DNA of 39,313 nt from Streptomyces sp. WZ.A104 (GTDB lineage Bacteria; Actinomycetota; Actinomycetes; Streptomycetales; Streptomycetaceae): the NCBI RefSeq assembly GCF_002382885.1, contig NZ_NWVL01000070.1, positions 1 to 39,313 on the forward strand, given 5' to 3'. The notes below the pieces were generated by a model that was given only the letters and a program-made list of their open reading frames with translations, did not search any database and was not told the DNA's origin. Below are positions 29,750 through 37,730 of the stretch, in pieces. How positions within the stretch are numbered: position 1 is the stretch's first letter; each line of letters opens with the position of its first letter. A program made the position numbers and the translations under genes.

Positions 29750-30886
29750 TCACGATTCCGCCTTGCGGTGCACCCGTGCGACCCAGTCGGCGGGCTTGGC
29801 GATCTCGGCCTTGGTCGGGAGGGTGTTGGGTGAGGTCCAGACGCGGTTGAAGCCGTCCATGCCGACCTCGTCGACGACCGATCGTACGAACTTCTCGCCT
29901 TCCTTGTACTGCCGGAGCTTGGCGTCCAGGCCGAGGAGCTTGCGCAGGGCCTGGTCGAGGCGGCCTGCGCCCCGGGCCCGGCGCTGCTGGAACTTCTCCC
30001 GGATCTCGGCGACGGAGCCGACGACCTCGGGGCCCACGCCGTCCATCACGTAGTCCGCGTGTCCTTCCAGGAGGGACATGACGGCGGTGAGCCGGCCGAG
30101 CACCTCGCGCTGGGCGGGGGTCTGGACGATGTCGACGAGGCTGCGGCCGCCGTCCTCGCCCTGTTCCCCCTCGGGGCGTCCGGCGCCGGAGAGGGACTGG
30201 GCGGCTTCGCGGAGCCGTTCCAGGAAGGTCATCGGGTCGACGTCGGTCTCGTCCAGAAACGTCTGAATCTCGCCCTGGAGGTGGTCGCGGAGCCAGGGCA
30301 CGCCGGTGAACTGGGTGCGGTGGGTCTCCTCGTGGAGGGCGACCCAGAGCCGGAAGTCGTGCGGGGCGACATCCAGCTCGCGTTCGACGTGGACGATGTT
30401 GGGGGCGACCAGGAGCAGCCGTCCGCCGCCGTTCGCGGAGGCGGGGAGGTCGCGGGTGGCGGGGGCGAACGTCTCGTACTGGCCGAGCACCCGGGAGGCG
30501 AGGAACGAGAGCAGCATGCCCAGCTCGACGCCGGTCACCTTGCCGCCGACCGCGCCGAGGACGGCGCCGCCCGGTCCACCGGGGCGGCGGTTCTCCATCT
30601 TGGCGAGCAGGGGGCGCAGCAGCTCCCGGAAGCCCGCGACATTGGCCTTGATCCAGCCGGCCCGGTCGACGACGAGGACGGGGGTGTCCTCCGGTTCGGT
30701 CCCCTCGGGGATCATCCGGGTGAAGTGGCGGACGTGTTCCTCGGAGGCCCTGGCATGCCGCCGGAGCTCCGCGACGACGGCGCGGGCCTCCTCGCGGCTG
30801 ATCTCGGGCCCCGGCCGTACGAGTCGGGTCGCGGTCGCCACCGCGAGATTCCAGTCGACCATCTCGGCACCACCGATGCTCGTCAT
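29750..30886 (-). CDS. Zinc-dependent metalloprotease family protein (DUF2342)
   Basis: The 378-residue protein contains the zincin-like motif LWVALHEETHRTQF, with the HExxH signature as HEETH, and DFRLWVALHE before it. The helices after it (GVPWLRDHLQGEIQTFLDE) and a later GHADYVMDGVGPEV segment may provide the third metal ligand. This actinobacterial family is annotated as a putative hydrolase sometimes associated with coenzyme F420 biosynthesis. No F420 gene is in this window, so I do not transfer that role. The protein has no signal peptide and should be cytosolic. The start ATG at 30886 lies on the same strand as dacB, 70 bp after its stop. Confidence 0.85.
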   Translation of the reverse strand: MTSIGGAEMVDWNLAVATATRLVRPGPEISREEARAVVAELRRHARASEEHVRHFTRMIPEGTEPEDTPVLVVDRAGWIKANVAGFRELLRPLLAKMENRRPGGPGGAVLGAVGGKVTGVELGMLLSFLASRVLGQYETFAPATRDLPASANGGGRLLLVAPNIVHVERELDVAPHDFRLWVALHEETHRTQFTGVPWLRDHLQGEIQTFLDETDVDPMTFLERLREAAQSLSGAGRPEGEQGEDGGRSLVDIVQTPAQREVLGRLTAVMSLLEGHADYVMDGVGPEVVGSVAEIREKFQQRRARGAGRLDQALRKLLGLDAKLRQYKEGEKFVRSVVDEVGMDGFNRVWTSPNTLPTKAEIAKPADWVARVHRKAES

Positions 30887-30956
30887 GCGTCAACCGTACG
30901 GGAGCGGATCGCCCGGTGGTGGGGTGTTGCACCGCTCTTCGGGTGCCGGGTGCGGC

Positions 30957-32432
30957 TCAGCGGGCCGGTCCGGCGACGGCCGCGGCCAGGGCGTCGAGGG
31001 CGGCTTCGGCCTCGGGGGCCGAGGCGGTGCCGGAGGCGAGGAAGGCGAAGGCGAGGAGGCGGCCCCGGTCGTCGACGACGGTTCCGGCGAGGGCGTTGAC
31101 GCCCCAGAGGGTGCCGGTCTTGGCGCGGATCAGGCCGGTGGCGCCGGGGGCGTCCTGGTAGCGGGTGCTGAGGGTGCCGCTGAATCCGGCGACGGGGAGG
31201 CCGGTGAGGACGTGGCGCAGTCCGGGGCGGTCCGGGTCGGCGGCACGGGCGAGGAGGGCGGTGAGGAGGGCGGTGGTGACCCGGTCCGCGCGGTCGAGGC
31301 CGCTGCCGTCGGCGAGGTGGGCGCCTGCCACCGGGACCTGGAGCTTCTTCAGTTCGTTGGTGACGGCGCGGCGGGCTCCGGCGAAGTCGGCGCTCTCGCC
31401 CTTGGCGATGGCGGTCTGCCGGGCGAGGGCCTCGGCGATGTCGTTGTCGCTGTTGGTGAGGGTTCGCTCGACGAGGGAGGACAGCGGCGCGGAGTGGTGG
31501 GTGGCGACCGTGCGGGCCTCGGCGGCCGCGCGGGCCTCGCGGGGTGTGCCGGTGACCTTGACGCCCGCCTTCTTCAGCTGGGCGGCGAAGGCGCGGGCGG
31601 CGTCGCCCGCGGGGTCCTCGCTGCGGGGTGCGGGGCCGCGGTCCGTGTCGTCGAGCCGGCCCTCGTCGACCATCAGCGCGGTGACGGGGGCGATGTTGGT
31701 GTTGGGGCTGATCGGGTGGAGCACGGGGCCGGTGTAGCGGGAGGTGTCGTAGGCGAGCCGTACGGAGTCCTTGCCGTCCTCGCGCAGGGCGTCGGCGGCC
31801 TCGGTGGCCATCGAACGCAGGGCGGCCCTGCTCAGGGTGGGGTCGCCACCGCCGACGAGGGTGAGGGTGCGGGCGTCCTCGGAGAGCCGGGCGGTGGTGG
31901 CGATGCGGTGGTCGGGGCCGAGGGCGGAGAGCGCGGCGAGGGTGGTGGCGACCTTGATCGTGGAGGCCGGGGTCATCGGGGTGGTGGCGCCGTGCCCGTA
32001 CAGCTGCTTGCCGGTGGCGGTGTCGATGACGGACGCGCCGACCTGGGTGCCGAGTTCGGGCACGCCGATGAGCGGGGCGAGGGTGTCGCGGAGGCCCGCG
32101 GGGTCCTGGGGGGTGTCGCGGGTGGCGGTCCCGAGGGCGGGAAGGACGGGCGGGGCGCTGGGGGCCGCCGGGGGCGTGTCGGGCGTGGGGCGGCCGTGAT
32201 GTACGCCACCTGTGGGGTCCGCGGCGGCTGCCACCTCCCGCTCGGCCTTACGCTGACCGTTGTCCCAGGGGCCGGCGGCGAGGGCGGCGCCGGCAGCGAC
32301 GACCAGGCCGAGCGTGGCGGAGCCTGCGATGACCTGCCAGGTGTGCGAGCCGTTGCGCCGATTCGTCAGGCTCTTCAGCCTGCCCCACGGGTCCGACGGA
32401 CGGTTCGACGGTCTTTCCACCGGCTCGGCCAC
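30957..32432 (-). CDS. dacB: D-alanyl-D-alanine carboxypeptidase/endopeptidase (PBP4 type)
   Basis: This class C low-molecular-mass penicillin-binding protein trims or cuts peptidoglycan cross-links outside the membrane. The 491-residue product has a basic N-terminus, a single membrane anchor or uncleaved signal (about 32-55) and a Pro-rich linker. The catalytic triad of motifs follows: SxxK at Ser157-Lys160 (ASTIKVATT), SDN in TLTNSDNDIAEAL and KTG in LIRAKTGTLWGV. The large insertion between SxxK and SDN is typical of PBP4. GTG 32432 was chosen because AAAGGGG lies about ten bases upstream. GTG 32477 would add 15 residues and run closer to the divergent ppa promoter. Confidence 0.92.
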   Translation of the reverse strand: MAEPVERPSNRPSDPWGRLKSLTNRRNGSHTWQVIAGSATLGLVVAAGAALAAGPWDNGQRKAEREVAAAADPTGGVHHGRPTPDTPPAAPSAPPVLPALGTATRDTPQDPAGLRDTLAPLIGVPELGTQVGASVIDTATGKQLYGHGATTPMTPASTIKVATTLAALSALGPDHRIATTARLSEDARTLTLVGGGDPTLSRAALRSMATEAADALREDGKDSVRLAYDTSRYTGPVLHPISPNTNIAPVTALMVDEGRLDDTDRGPAPRSEDPAGDAARAFAAQLKKAGVKVTGTPREARAAAEARTVATHHSAPLSSLVERTLTNSDNDIAEALARQTAIAKGESADFAGARRAVTNELKKLQVPVAGAHLADGSGLDRADRVTTALLTALLARAADPDRPGLRHVLTGLPVAGFSGTLSTRYQDAPGATGLIRAKTGTLWGVNALAGTVVDDRGRLLAFAFLASGTASAPEAEAALDALAAAVAGPAR

Positions 32433-32518
32433 CGTTGACCAGCCCCTTTCGCGAGCACTCTTCTGCGTGGGGGACACTTAATCACCAGTCGTATGTGTTG
32501 ATCATGGAGGAGCCACCC

Positions 32519-33013
32519 GTGGAGTTCGACGTCACCATCGAGATCCCGAAGGGTTCGCGGAACAAGTACGAGGTGGACCACGAGACCGGTCGGATCCGCC
32601 TGGACCGTCGACTCTTCACCTCGACCAGCTACCCGGCCGACTACGGCTTCGTCGAGAACACCCTCGGCGAGGACGGCGACCCGCTGGACGCGCTGGTCAT
32701 TCTGGACGAGCCGACCTTCCCCGGTTGCCTCATCAAGTGCCGTGCCATCGGCATGTTCCGGATGACCGACGAGGCGGGCGGCGACGACAAGCTGCTCTGC
32801 GTCCCGGCGTCCGACCCGCGGGTGGAGCACCTGCGCGACATCCACCACGTGTCGGAGTTCGACCGCCTGGAGATCCAGCACTTCTTCGAGGTCTACAAGG
32901 ACCTGGAGCCGGGCAAGTCCGTCGAGGGCGCCGACTGGGTCGGCCGCGCCGAGGCGGAGGCCGAGATCGAGGCCTCGTACAAGCGCCTTGAGGCGCAGGG
33001 CGGCGCGCACTGA
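32519..33013 (+). CDS. ppa: Inorganic pyrophosphatase
   Basis: Ppa hydrolyses diphosphate to two phosphates and pulls biosynthetic reactions forward. The 164-residue size and motifs fit family I: VEFDVTIEIPKGSRNKYEVD, the signature EDGDPLDALVILDEPTFPG with metal-binding Asp residues, and DDKLLCVPASDPR. The GTG start at 32519 has a strong GGAGGAG site at 32506-32512. It diverges from dacB, with promoters in about 86 bp. A good terminator follows, so it is probably transcribed alone. Confidence 0.96.
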   Translation: MEFDVTIEIPKGSRNKYEVDHETGRIRLDRRLFTSTSYPADYGFVENTLGEDGDPLDALVILDEPTFPGCLIKCRAIGMFRMTDEAGGDDKLLCVPASDPRVEHLRDIHHVSEFDRLEIQHFFEVYKDLEPGKSVEGADWVGRAEAEAEIEASYKRLEAQGGAH

Positions 33014-33057
33014 CGTCCCTCTTCCGGTTCCGTTGGTGAGCCGGACGGCCGTACGGG

Positions 33058-33093
33058 AACGGGCGGTACACCTTCGCGGGTGTGCCGCCCGTT
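33058..33093 (+). terminator. Terminator of ppa
   Basis: AACGGGCGGTACACC pairs with GGTGTGCCGCCCGTT in a 15-bp stem with one G-U pair and a TTCGCG loop. It is followed by TTCGC rather than a full T run. It lies 45 bp after the ppa stop. Confidence 0.75.
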
Positions 33094-33189
33094 TCGCTGT
33101 CCGCACTTCTGGGCGTGCGGGGCCCATGCCGGTGGCCATACTGGGCAGACGAGTGCCCGGGACATGCAGCCAAGGAGGAACGAGGTCGA

Positions 33190-34893
33190 GTGGTGGCGGA
33201 ATCGGGCGGTCCTGAGGACCAGAAGCCCCAGTCCGACGAAGCACGGAGTGCTTTCGCTCCTCCTCCGGGGACGAGCCATCCGGCCTCACCGCCCGAGGAG
33301 GACCATCCGACGTCGGAGTTCGCGCTGCCGAGCGGGGTGCACCAGGACCCGGGCGGCCCGGCGTCCTCGGGCGGTGGCCACGGAGGCGCTTCGCACTCCG
33401 ACACGCTGAGTTCCGCTTTCACCCCGCCGAGCACGTACAGGGCTCAGCAATCGCCGCCCGCGTTCACTCCGGCGCAGGGCATTCCGATGGTCAGGCTGAC
33501 CAAGGAGGCGCCCTGGCAGGACCGGATGCGCACGATGCTGCGGATGCCGGTGACCGAGCGTCCGGCCGCGGAGACCATTCAGCGTACCGACGACGAGACC
33601 GGCCCCGCCGTGCCGCGCGTGCTCGACCTGACGCTGCGTATCGGGGAGCTGCTGCTCGCGGGCGGTGAGGGCGCCGAGGACGTCGAGGCGGCGATGTTCG
33701 CGGTGACCCGCTCGTACGGTCTCGACCGCAGCGAGCCGACGGTCACGTTCACGCTGCTGTCCATCTCGCACCAGCCGTCACTGGTCGACGATCCGGTCAC
33801 GGCGAGCCGTACCGTACGCCGCCGGGGCACCGACTACACCCGGCTGGCGGCCGTGTTCCGGCTGGTCGACGACATCACAAGCGAGGAGGTCGACGTCTCC
33901 CTGGAGGAGGCCTACCGGCGGCTCGCCGAGATCCGCAGGAACCGGCACCCGTACCCGGGCTGGGTGCTGACGGCGGCCGCCGGGCTGCTGGCGGGCTCGG
34001 CCTCCGTGCTGGTCGGCGGTGGGGTGCTGGTGTTCATCGTGGCGGCGGCGGGCGCGATGCTCGGCGACCGTCTCGCGTGGCTGTGCGCCGGGCGCGGGCT
34101 GCCGGAGTTCTACCAGTTCACGGTGGCCGCGATGCCGCCCGCCGCGATGGGGGTGGCGCTGACGCTGACCCATTCGACGGACATCCGCCCGTCCGCGGTG
34201 ATCACCGGTGGGCTGTTCGCCCTGCTGCCGGGGCGGGCGCTGGTGGCGGGGGTGCAGGACGGTCTCACCGGCTACTACATCACCGCGTCGGCCCGGCTGC
34301 TGGAGGTCATGTACTTCTTCATCGGGATCGTGGCGGGCGTGCTGATCATCCTGTATCTCGGGGTGCAGCTGGGGGCGCAGCTCAATCCCGAGGCGCAGTT
34401 CGTGCCCAACGACCGGCCGGTGCTCCAGATCCTGGCGTCGATGGCGCTGAGTCTGGCCTTCGCGGTCCTGCTCCAGCAGGAGCGGTCGACCGTGCTGGCG
34501 GTCACCCTGAACGGCGGTGTCGCCTGGATCGTCTTCGGGGCGATGGCCCGCACCGGGGACATCTCGCCGGTCGCGGCGACGGCGGTGGCGGCCGGTCTGG
34601 TGGGCCTGTTCGGGCAGCTGTTCTCGCGCTACCGGTACACGTCCTCGCTGCCGTTCATCACGGCGGCGATCGGGCCGCTGCTGCCCGGTTCGGCGACGTA
34701 CTTCGGTCTGCTGGGCGTGGCCCAGAACGACGTGACCCGAGGGCTGACCTCGCTGTCGACGGCGGTCGCGACGGCGCTGGCCATCGCGATCGGGGTGAAC
34801 CTGGGGAGCGAGATCTCCCGGCTGTTCATGCGGGTGCCGGGCGCGGTCGGCGGGGCGAGCCGCCGGGCGGCGAAGCGGACCCGAGGGTTCTGA
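33190..34893 (+). CDS. Threonine/serine exporter family protein (ThrE-like)
   Basis: The 567-residue product has a long hydrophilic N-terminal extension (about 1-130) rich in Pro, Ser and Gly, of low complexity. The ThrE domain follows: VPRVLDLTLRIGELLLAGGE, GAEDVEAAMFAVTRSYG and SISHQPSLVDDPVT, then around ten membrane helices from about residue 255 to the end. ThrE of Corynebacterium exports threonine and serine using the proton motive force. The direction and substrate here are inferred. GTG 33190 was chosen because AAGGAGG (33172-33178) precedes it, with the adjacent GTG 33193 as an alternative. It stands between ppa and the DUF368 gene on the same strand. Confidence 0.87.
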   Translation: MVAESGGPEDQKPQSDEARSAFAPPPGTSHPASPPEEDHPTSEFALPSGVHQDPGGPASSGGGHGGASHSDTLSSAFTPPSTYRAQQSPPAFTPAQGIPMVRLTKEAPWQDRMRTMLRMPVTERPAAETIQRTDDETGPAVPRVLDLTLRIGELLLAGGEGAEDVEAAMFAVTRSYGLDRSEPTVTFTLLSISHQPSLVDDPVTASRTVRRRGTDYTRLAAVFRLVDDITSEEVDVSLEEAYRRLAEIRRNRHPYPGWVLTAAAGLLAGSASVLVGGGVLVFIVAAAGAMLGDRLAWLCAGRGLPEFYQFTVAAMPPAAMGVALTLTHSTDIRPSAVITGGLFALLPGRALVAGVQDGLTGYYITASARLLEVMYFFIGIVAGVLIILYLGVQLGAQLNPEAQFVPNDRPVLQILASMALSLAFAVLLQQERSTVLAVTLNGGVAWIVFGAMARTGDISPVAATAVAAGLVGLFGQLFSRYRYTSSLPFITAAIGPLLPGSATYFGLLGVAQNDVTRGLTSLSTAVATALAIAIGVNLGSEISRLFMRVPGAVGGASRRAAKRTRGF

Positions 34894-35033
34894 GGAAGCG
34901 GCGGTCCCGTCCGTTCCGCCTGCCGACCCCTGCTCGTACGGCCACTGCGGCGCGGCGCCTAGGATGGTCGCCTGCTCCCCTCAAGGCCGAGAGCCGAACC
35001 ATGGCCGAGAGCCGACAGTCGAAACAGGAGATC

Positions 35034-35999
35034 ATGGCGAAGCCATCCGGCCACCACGTCTTCAACGCCTTCCGCGGCGCTCTCATCGGCACCGCGGAGG
35101 CCGTCCCCGGCGTCAGCGGCGGCACCGTCGCACTGATCACCGGCGTGTACGAGAAGCTGATCGACGGCGCCGGTCACATCACCAGCGCGCTGCGCATGGG
35201 CGCGTCCGACCTGCCCCGCGGCCGGGGGGCCGCGCGCGCCAGGGCCGAGCTGAGGAACGTCGACTGGACGGTCCTGCTTCCGCTCCTGGCGGGCATGGCG
35301 GTGGCCCTGGTGCTCGCGGCCAAGCTGATCGCGCCCCTGGTCGAGGAGCACCCCCAGTCCGCCTACGCCCTGTTCTTCGGTCTGGTGCTGGCCTCCCTGT
35401 GGGTGCCCTACTCAGGCTCGGGAAAGCGCTGGACCGTCGGGAACTACGCGCTCTGCGTGGTCGTCGCGCTGGGCGCCTTCACCCTGACGGGGCTGCCGCC
35501 CGGCGAGATGCCGACCCACCCCGTGGTGGTCGCGCTGGCCGGCTCGATCGCGATCTGCGCGCTGGTCCTTCCCGGTATCTCCGGCTCGTTCCTGCTGTTG
35601 ACCATGGGCCTGTACGAGCCGACGATCGAAGCCGTCAACGAGCGTGACTTCGGCTATCTCGCAGCCTTCGCACTGGGCTGTGTGGTGGGGCTCGCGCTCT
35701 TCGTCAAGCTGCTGAAGTGGCTGCTGGCGAACTACCACCACATGACGCTGGTCGTGATGACCGGCCTGATGGCTGGTTCACTGCGCGCGCTGTGGCCCTG
35801 GCAGGACGATGACCGCGGGCTCCTCGCCCCCAGCGGCTCGGTCGGCCTGACCTGCGCTCTGTTCGTGCTCGGCGCCGCCGTGGTGATCGCTGTGCTGGTG
35901 GTGGAGCACCGGGCTCAGGGCAAGAGGGCGGAGCCGTCGGCCGCCGCACCGAAGCGCGGTCGGCACGCGCGCGTCCCCTCGGGCTCCGGGCGGGACTGA
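35034..35999 (+). CDS. DUF368 membrane protein, candidate undecaprenyl-phosphate transporter (PopT family)
   Basis: The 321-residue polytopic membrane protein begins with the family signature FRGALIGTAEAVPGVSGGTV (about residues 10-29). A second, related repeat occurs later as LVLPGISGSFLLLTMGLYEP, giving the inverted-repeat architecture of DUF368. About eight to nine hydrophobic segments are seen. DUF368 proteins have been shown to act in undecaprenyl-phosphate translocation/recycling, along with the DedA family. Here a DedA gene faces this one. ATG 35034 was chosen because AGGAG lies five bases upstream. ATG 35001 in the same frame lacks a good site. The last codons and stop are part of a 32-bp tandem duplication. 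Confidence 0.88.
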   Translation: MAKPSGHHVFNAFRGALIGTAEAVPGVSGGTVALITGVYEKLIDGAGHITSALRMGASDLPRGRGAARARAELRNVDWTVLLPLLAGMAVALVLAAKLIAPLVEEHPQSAYALFFGLVLASLWVPYSGSGKRWTVGNYALCVVVALGAFTLTGLPPGEMPTHPVVVALAGSIAICALVLPGISGSFLLLTMGLYEPTIEAVNERDFGYLAAFALGCVVGLALFVKLLKWLLANYHHMTLVVMTGLMAGSLRALWPWQDDDRGLLAPSGSVGLTCALFVLGAAVVIAVLVVEHRAQGKRAEPSAAAPKRGRHARVPSGSGRD

Positions 36000-36040
36000 G
36001 CCCGGTCGCCTCAGACTCCAGGCGGGGCTGAGCCCGGCCC
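35977..36040. repeat. 32-bp imperfect tandem duplication of the DUF368 gene end
   Basis: Bases 35977-36008 and 36009-36040 match at 26 of 32 positions. The first copy contains the last codons and TGA of the DUF368 gene, and the second repeats them, including a CTGAG at the matching place. The second copy (GCCTCAGAC ... CGGGGCTGAG) also resembles the intergenic repeat at 7706-7731. Confidence 0.7.
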
Positions 36041-36045
36041 GACCA

Positions 36046-36218
36046 GGGCCTGTCTGACAATTCCCGTCGTCGCCCGAAGGGCGGCCGCGCGGCGTCAGGT
36101 GCGTGCTTTCGGCGTGCCGGCCCCAGGCCCTCGTACTGGACGTACTCGGGTCTGGGGCCGGTGCGGCGAAAGTGCGTGCATGGCGTCGTGAGGCAGACGG
36201 GAATTGTCAGACAGGCCC
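36046..36218. mobile_element. MITE-like palindromic element between DUF368 and DedA genes
   Basis: A 173-bp element has perfect 23-bp terminal inverted repeats at 36046-36068 and 36196-36218, beginning GGGCCTGTCTGACAATTCCC. The interior is also an imperfect palindrome: GTGCGTGCTTTCGGCGTGCC on the left mirrors GCACTTTCGCCGCACCGG on the right, with TACTGGACGTA near the centre, so the whole element can fold into one long hairpin. It encodes no transposase. I see no clear target-site duplication. The right repeat contains the DedA stop codon. From memory similar sequences recur in Streptomyces genomes, which suggests a non-autonomous element, possibly also acting as a bidirectional terminator. 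Confidence 0.75.
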
Positions 36219-36908
36219 AAGCCCCTGGGGCAGGGCATCCGCCGCCGGGCCGTCGCCGCCCGCCGCCGCCTCGGCGGCAGCGGCCTTCCTGCCCTGGCTG
36301 CGGGCCCTGAGGACCTCGATCACGATCGGCACCACGGAGATGAGCACGATCAGGACGAGGATCTTCTCGATGTGCTCGTGCACGAAGTCGATCTTGCCGA
36401 GCATGGCGCCGAGCACGGTGACGCCGACGCCCCACAGAAGCGCGCCGACGACGTTGTAGATGACGAACAGGCGGTAGTTCATCCGGCTGACGCCCGCGAT
36501 GATCGGCGTGAACGTGCGGACGATGGGCACGAAGCGCGCCAGGACCAGGGACTTCGGGCCGTGCTTCTCGAAGAACTCGTGGGCCTTCTCCACGTTCTCC
36601 TGCTTGAAGAGACGGGAGTCGGGGCGCTTGAAGAGGGCCGGGCCGACCTTGCGGCCGAAGAGATAGCCCACCTGGTCGCCGAGGATCGCGGCGACGGCGA
36701 TCAGGGTGCAGACGAGCCAGAGCGGATACTTCAGCTGGCCGGTGGTGACCAGCAGCCCTGTGGTGAACAGCAGGGAGTCGCCGGGCAGGAAGAAGCCGAT
36801 CAGGAGTCCCGACTCGGCGAACACGATGAGGAGGAGGCCGGGGAGGCCGAACGTGTTGAGCAGATAGTCCGGGTCCAGCCAGCTCGGGCCGAGGGCAAGC
36901 GTATTCAA
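36207..36908 (-). CDS. DedA family membrane protein, candidate undecaprenyl-phosphate translocase (UptA-like)
   Basis: The 233-residue protein shows the DedA/SNARE-associated layout: LLLIVFAESGLLIGFFLPGD near residue 26, LGDQVGYLFGRKVGPALFKR, ENVEKAHEFFEKHGPKSLVL, then ARFVPIVRTFTPIIAGVSRM with the conserved ARFxPxxR-type motif, and a final pair of membrane helices. DedA members act as C55-P translocases in several bacteria. The start is TTG at 36908 with GGAG about nine bases upstream. No ATG or GTG suits the family N-terminus, and the next upstream ATGs run into the YbjQ gene region. The last residues GPV and the stop lie inside the MITE-like element, and the tail before them is Ala-rich. 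Confidence 0.88.
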   Translation of the reverse strand: MNTLALGPSWLDPDYLLNTFGLPGLLLIVFAESGLLIGFFLPGDSLLFTTGLLVTTGQLKYPLWLVCTLIAVAAILGDQVGYLFGRKVGPALFKRPDSRLFKQENVEKAHEFFEKHGPKSLVLARFVPIVRTFTPIIAGVSRMNYRLFVIYNVVGALLWGVGVTVLGAMLGKIDFVHEHIEKILVLIVLISVVPIVIEVLRARSQGRKAAAAEAAAGGDGPAADALPQGLGPV

Positions 36909-37059
36909 GGGTCCAGGCTCCAGGGTGACGTGTGTGGTGGGGGCCGCGCGGCGACCGAAGCTACCGACGCCCGGTGAACGCCCTTGGTTCCGGTGGCGCA
37001 CAGCGGGAATGCGCATCCTGCGGAGCAGACCGAAGCTGATCACAGGAGGTGCCACGAAC

Positions 37060-37425
37060 ATGGGCATTGAGGAATTCGGCGGCGGGCAGACCGCCCAGGC
37101 GGACGTGCTGGTCGTCACCACAAACGACGTACCGGGGTATCAGGTGACGCAGGTCATCGGTGAGGTCTTCGGGCTGACCGTGCGGTCGCGCCACCTCGGC
37201 AGCCAGATCGGCGCCGGGCTGAAGTCGATGATCGGCGGCGAGCTGAAAGGGCTGACCAAAACCCTGGTCGAGACCCGCAACCAGGCGATGGAGCGGCTGG
37301 TGGAGCAGGCGCGGGCCCGGGGCGCCAACGCGGTCCTGATGATGCGCTTCGACGTCACCGAGGCGGCGGACGTGGGGACGGAGGTCTGCGCGTACGGGAC
37401 GGCGGCGGTGATCAGCAAGGTGTGA
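37060..37425 (+). CDS. YbjQ family protein (UPF0145)
   Basis: The 121-residue protein matches the YbjQ/UPF0145 fold: DVLVVTTNDVPGYQVTQVIG, VFGLTVRSRHLGSQIGAG, ELKGLTKTLVETRNQAMERL and RGANAVLMMRFDVTEA, ending in VCAYGTAAVISKV. The family forms ring-shaped oligomers and is sometimes labelled heavy-metal-binding, but its function is unknown. ATG 37060 has an excellent AGGAGGT site at 37044-37050. It is divergent from the DedA gene (151 bp between starts), so the two may share a regulatory region. A 345-bp spacer follows. Confidence 0.9.
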   Translation: MGIEEFGGGQTAQADVLVVTTNDVPGYQVTQVIGEVFGLTVRSRHLGSQIGAGLKSMIGGELKGLTKTLVETRNQAMERLVEQARARGANAVLMMRFDVTEAADVGTEVCAYGTAAVISKV

Positions 37426-37551
37426 TGCGGCGCCACCGGGTAGCCGATGGGGCTTTAGCCCGTTTCCCGACTCCATGGTGAGCCGGTGGCTGCCTCCGAA
37501 CCCCCCGCGCCCCCGTCGCCCGCTCCCCCTCATTCCCCGGCCGCCCCGGCC

Positions 37552-37649
37552 CGGCGGCTGCGGGGGACGGGCTACGGCGGCTGCGGGGGACGGGCTACGG
37601 GGGGCGGGGACGGCTCGACCTGGCGCGCGGGGACGGCTCAACCCGGCGC
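37552..37649. repeat. Two pairs of 23-bp tandem repeats
   Basis: 37552-37574 and 37575-37597 are identical (unit starts CGGCGGCTGCGGGGGACGGG). 37604-37626 and 37627-37649 differ at two positions (unit starts GCGGGGACGGCTC). Both pairs share the 23-bp period and a GCGGGG(G)ACGG core, so they probably derive from one expanded unit. Confidence 0.85.
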
Positions 37650-37705
37650 GCCGGACACCGCGAGCATCCGTATCGTCGGCTTCATGCGTTGACGTAACGC
37701 TTCAT

Positions 37706-37730
37706 TCGGTTGCATACCGCTTTGAACCGA
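37706..37730 (+). promoter_or_regulatory. Inverted repeat upstream of the glutamate decarboxylase gene
   Basis: TCGGTT-N13-AACCGA is a perfect 6-bp inverted repeat 40 bp before the ATG. It overlaps GATACT (37729-37734), which could be a -10 element, so a regulator bound here could control the promoter. No known binding consensus is recognised. Confidence 0.35.

Noticed and set aside
30306..32438. 710-codon plus-strand open frame opposite dacB and the DUF2342 gene
   Set aside because: The minus strand carries SxxK, SDN, KTG and HEETH motifs. The plus-strand product is Gly/Val-rich low-complexity sequence without any motif.
36046..36218. The 173-bp palindrome as a tRNA or structured riboswitch
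   Set aside because: It has no cloverleaf or CCA-adjacent features and lies at the 3' ends of convergent genes. Perfect terminal inverted repeats fit a MITE-like element better.
37486..37692. GTG-started 68-codon frame before gad as a gene
   Set aside because: It crosses two 23-bp tandem repeat pairs. A 23-bp period shifts reading frame at every copy, so the repeats are not protein repeats, and no ribosome-binding site or family match is seen.
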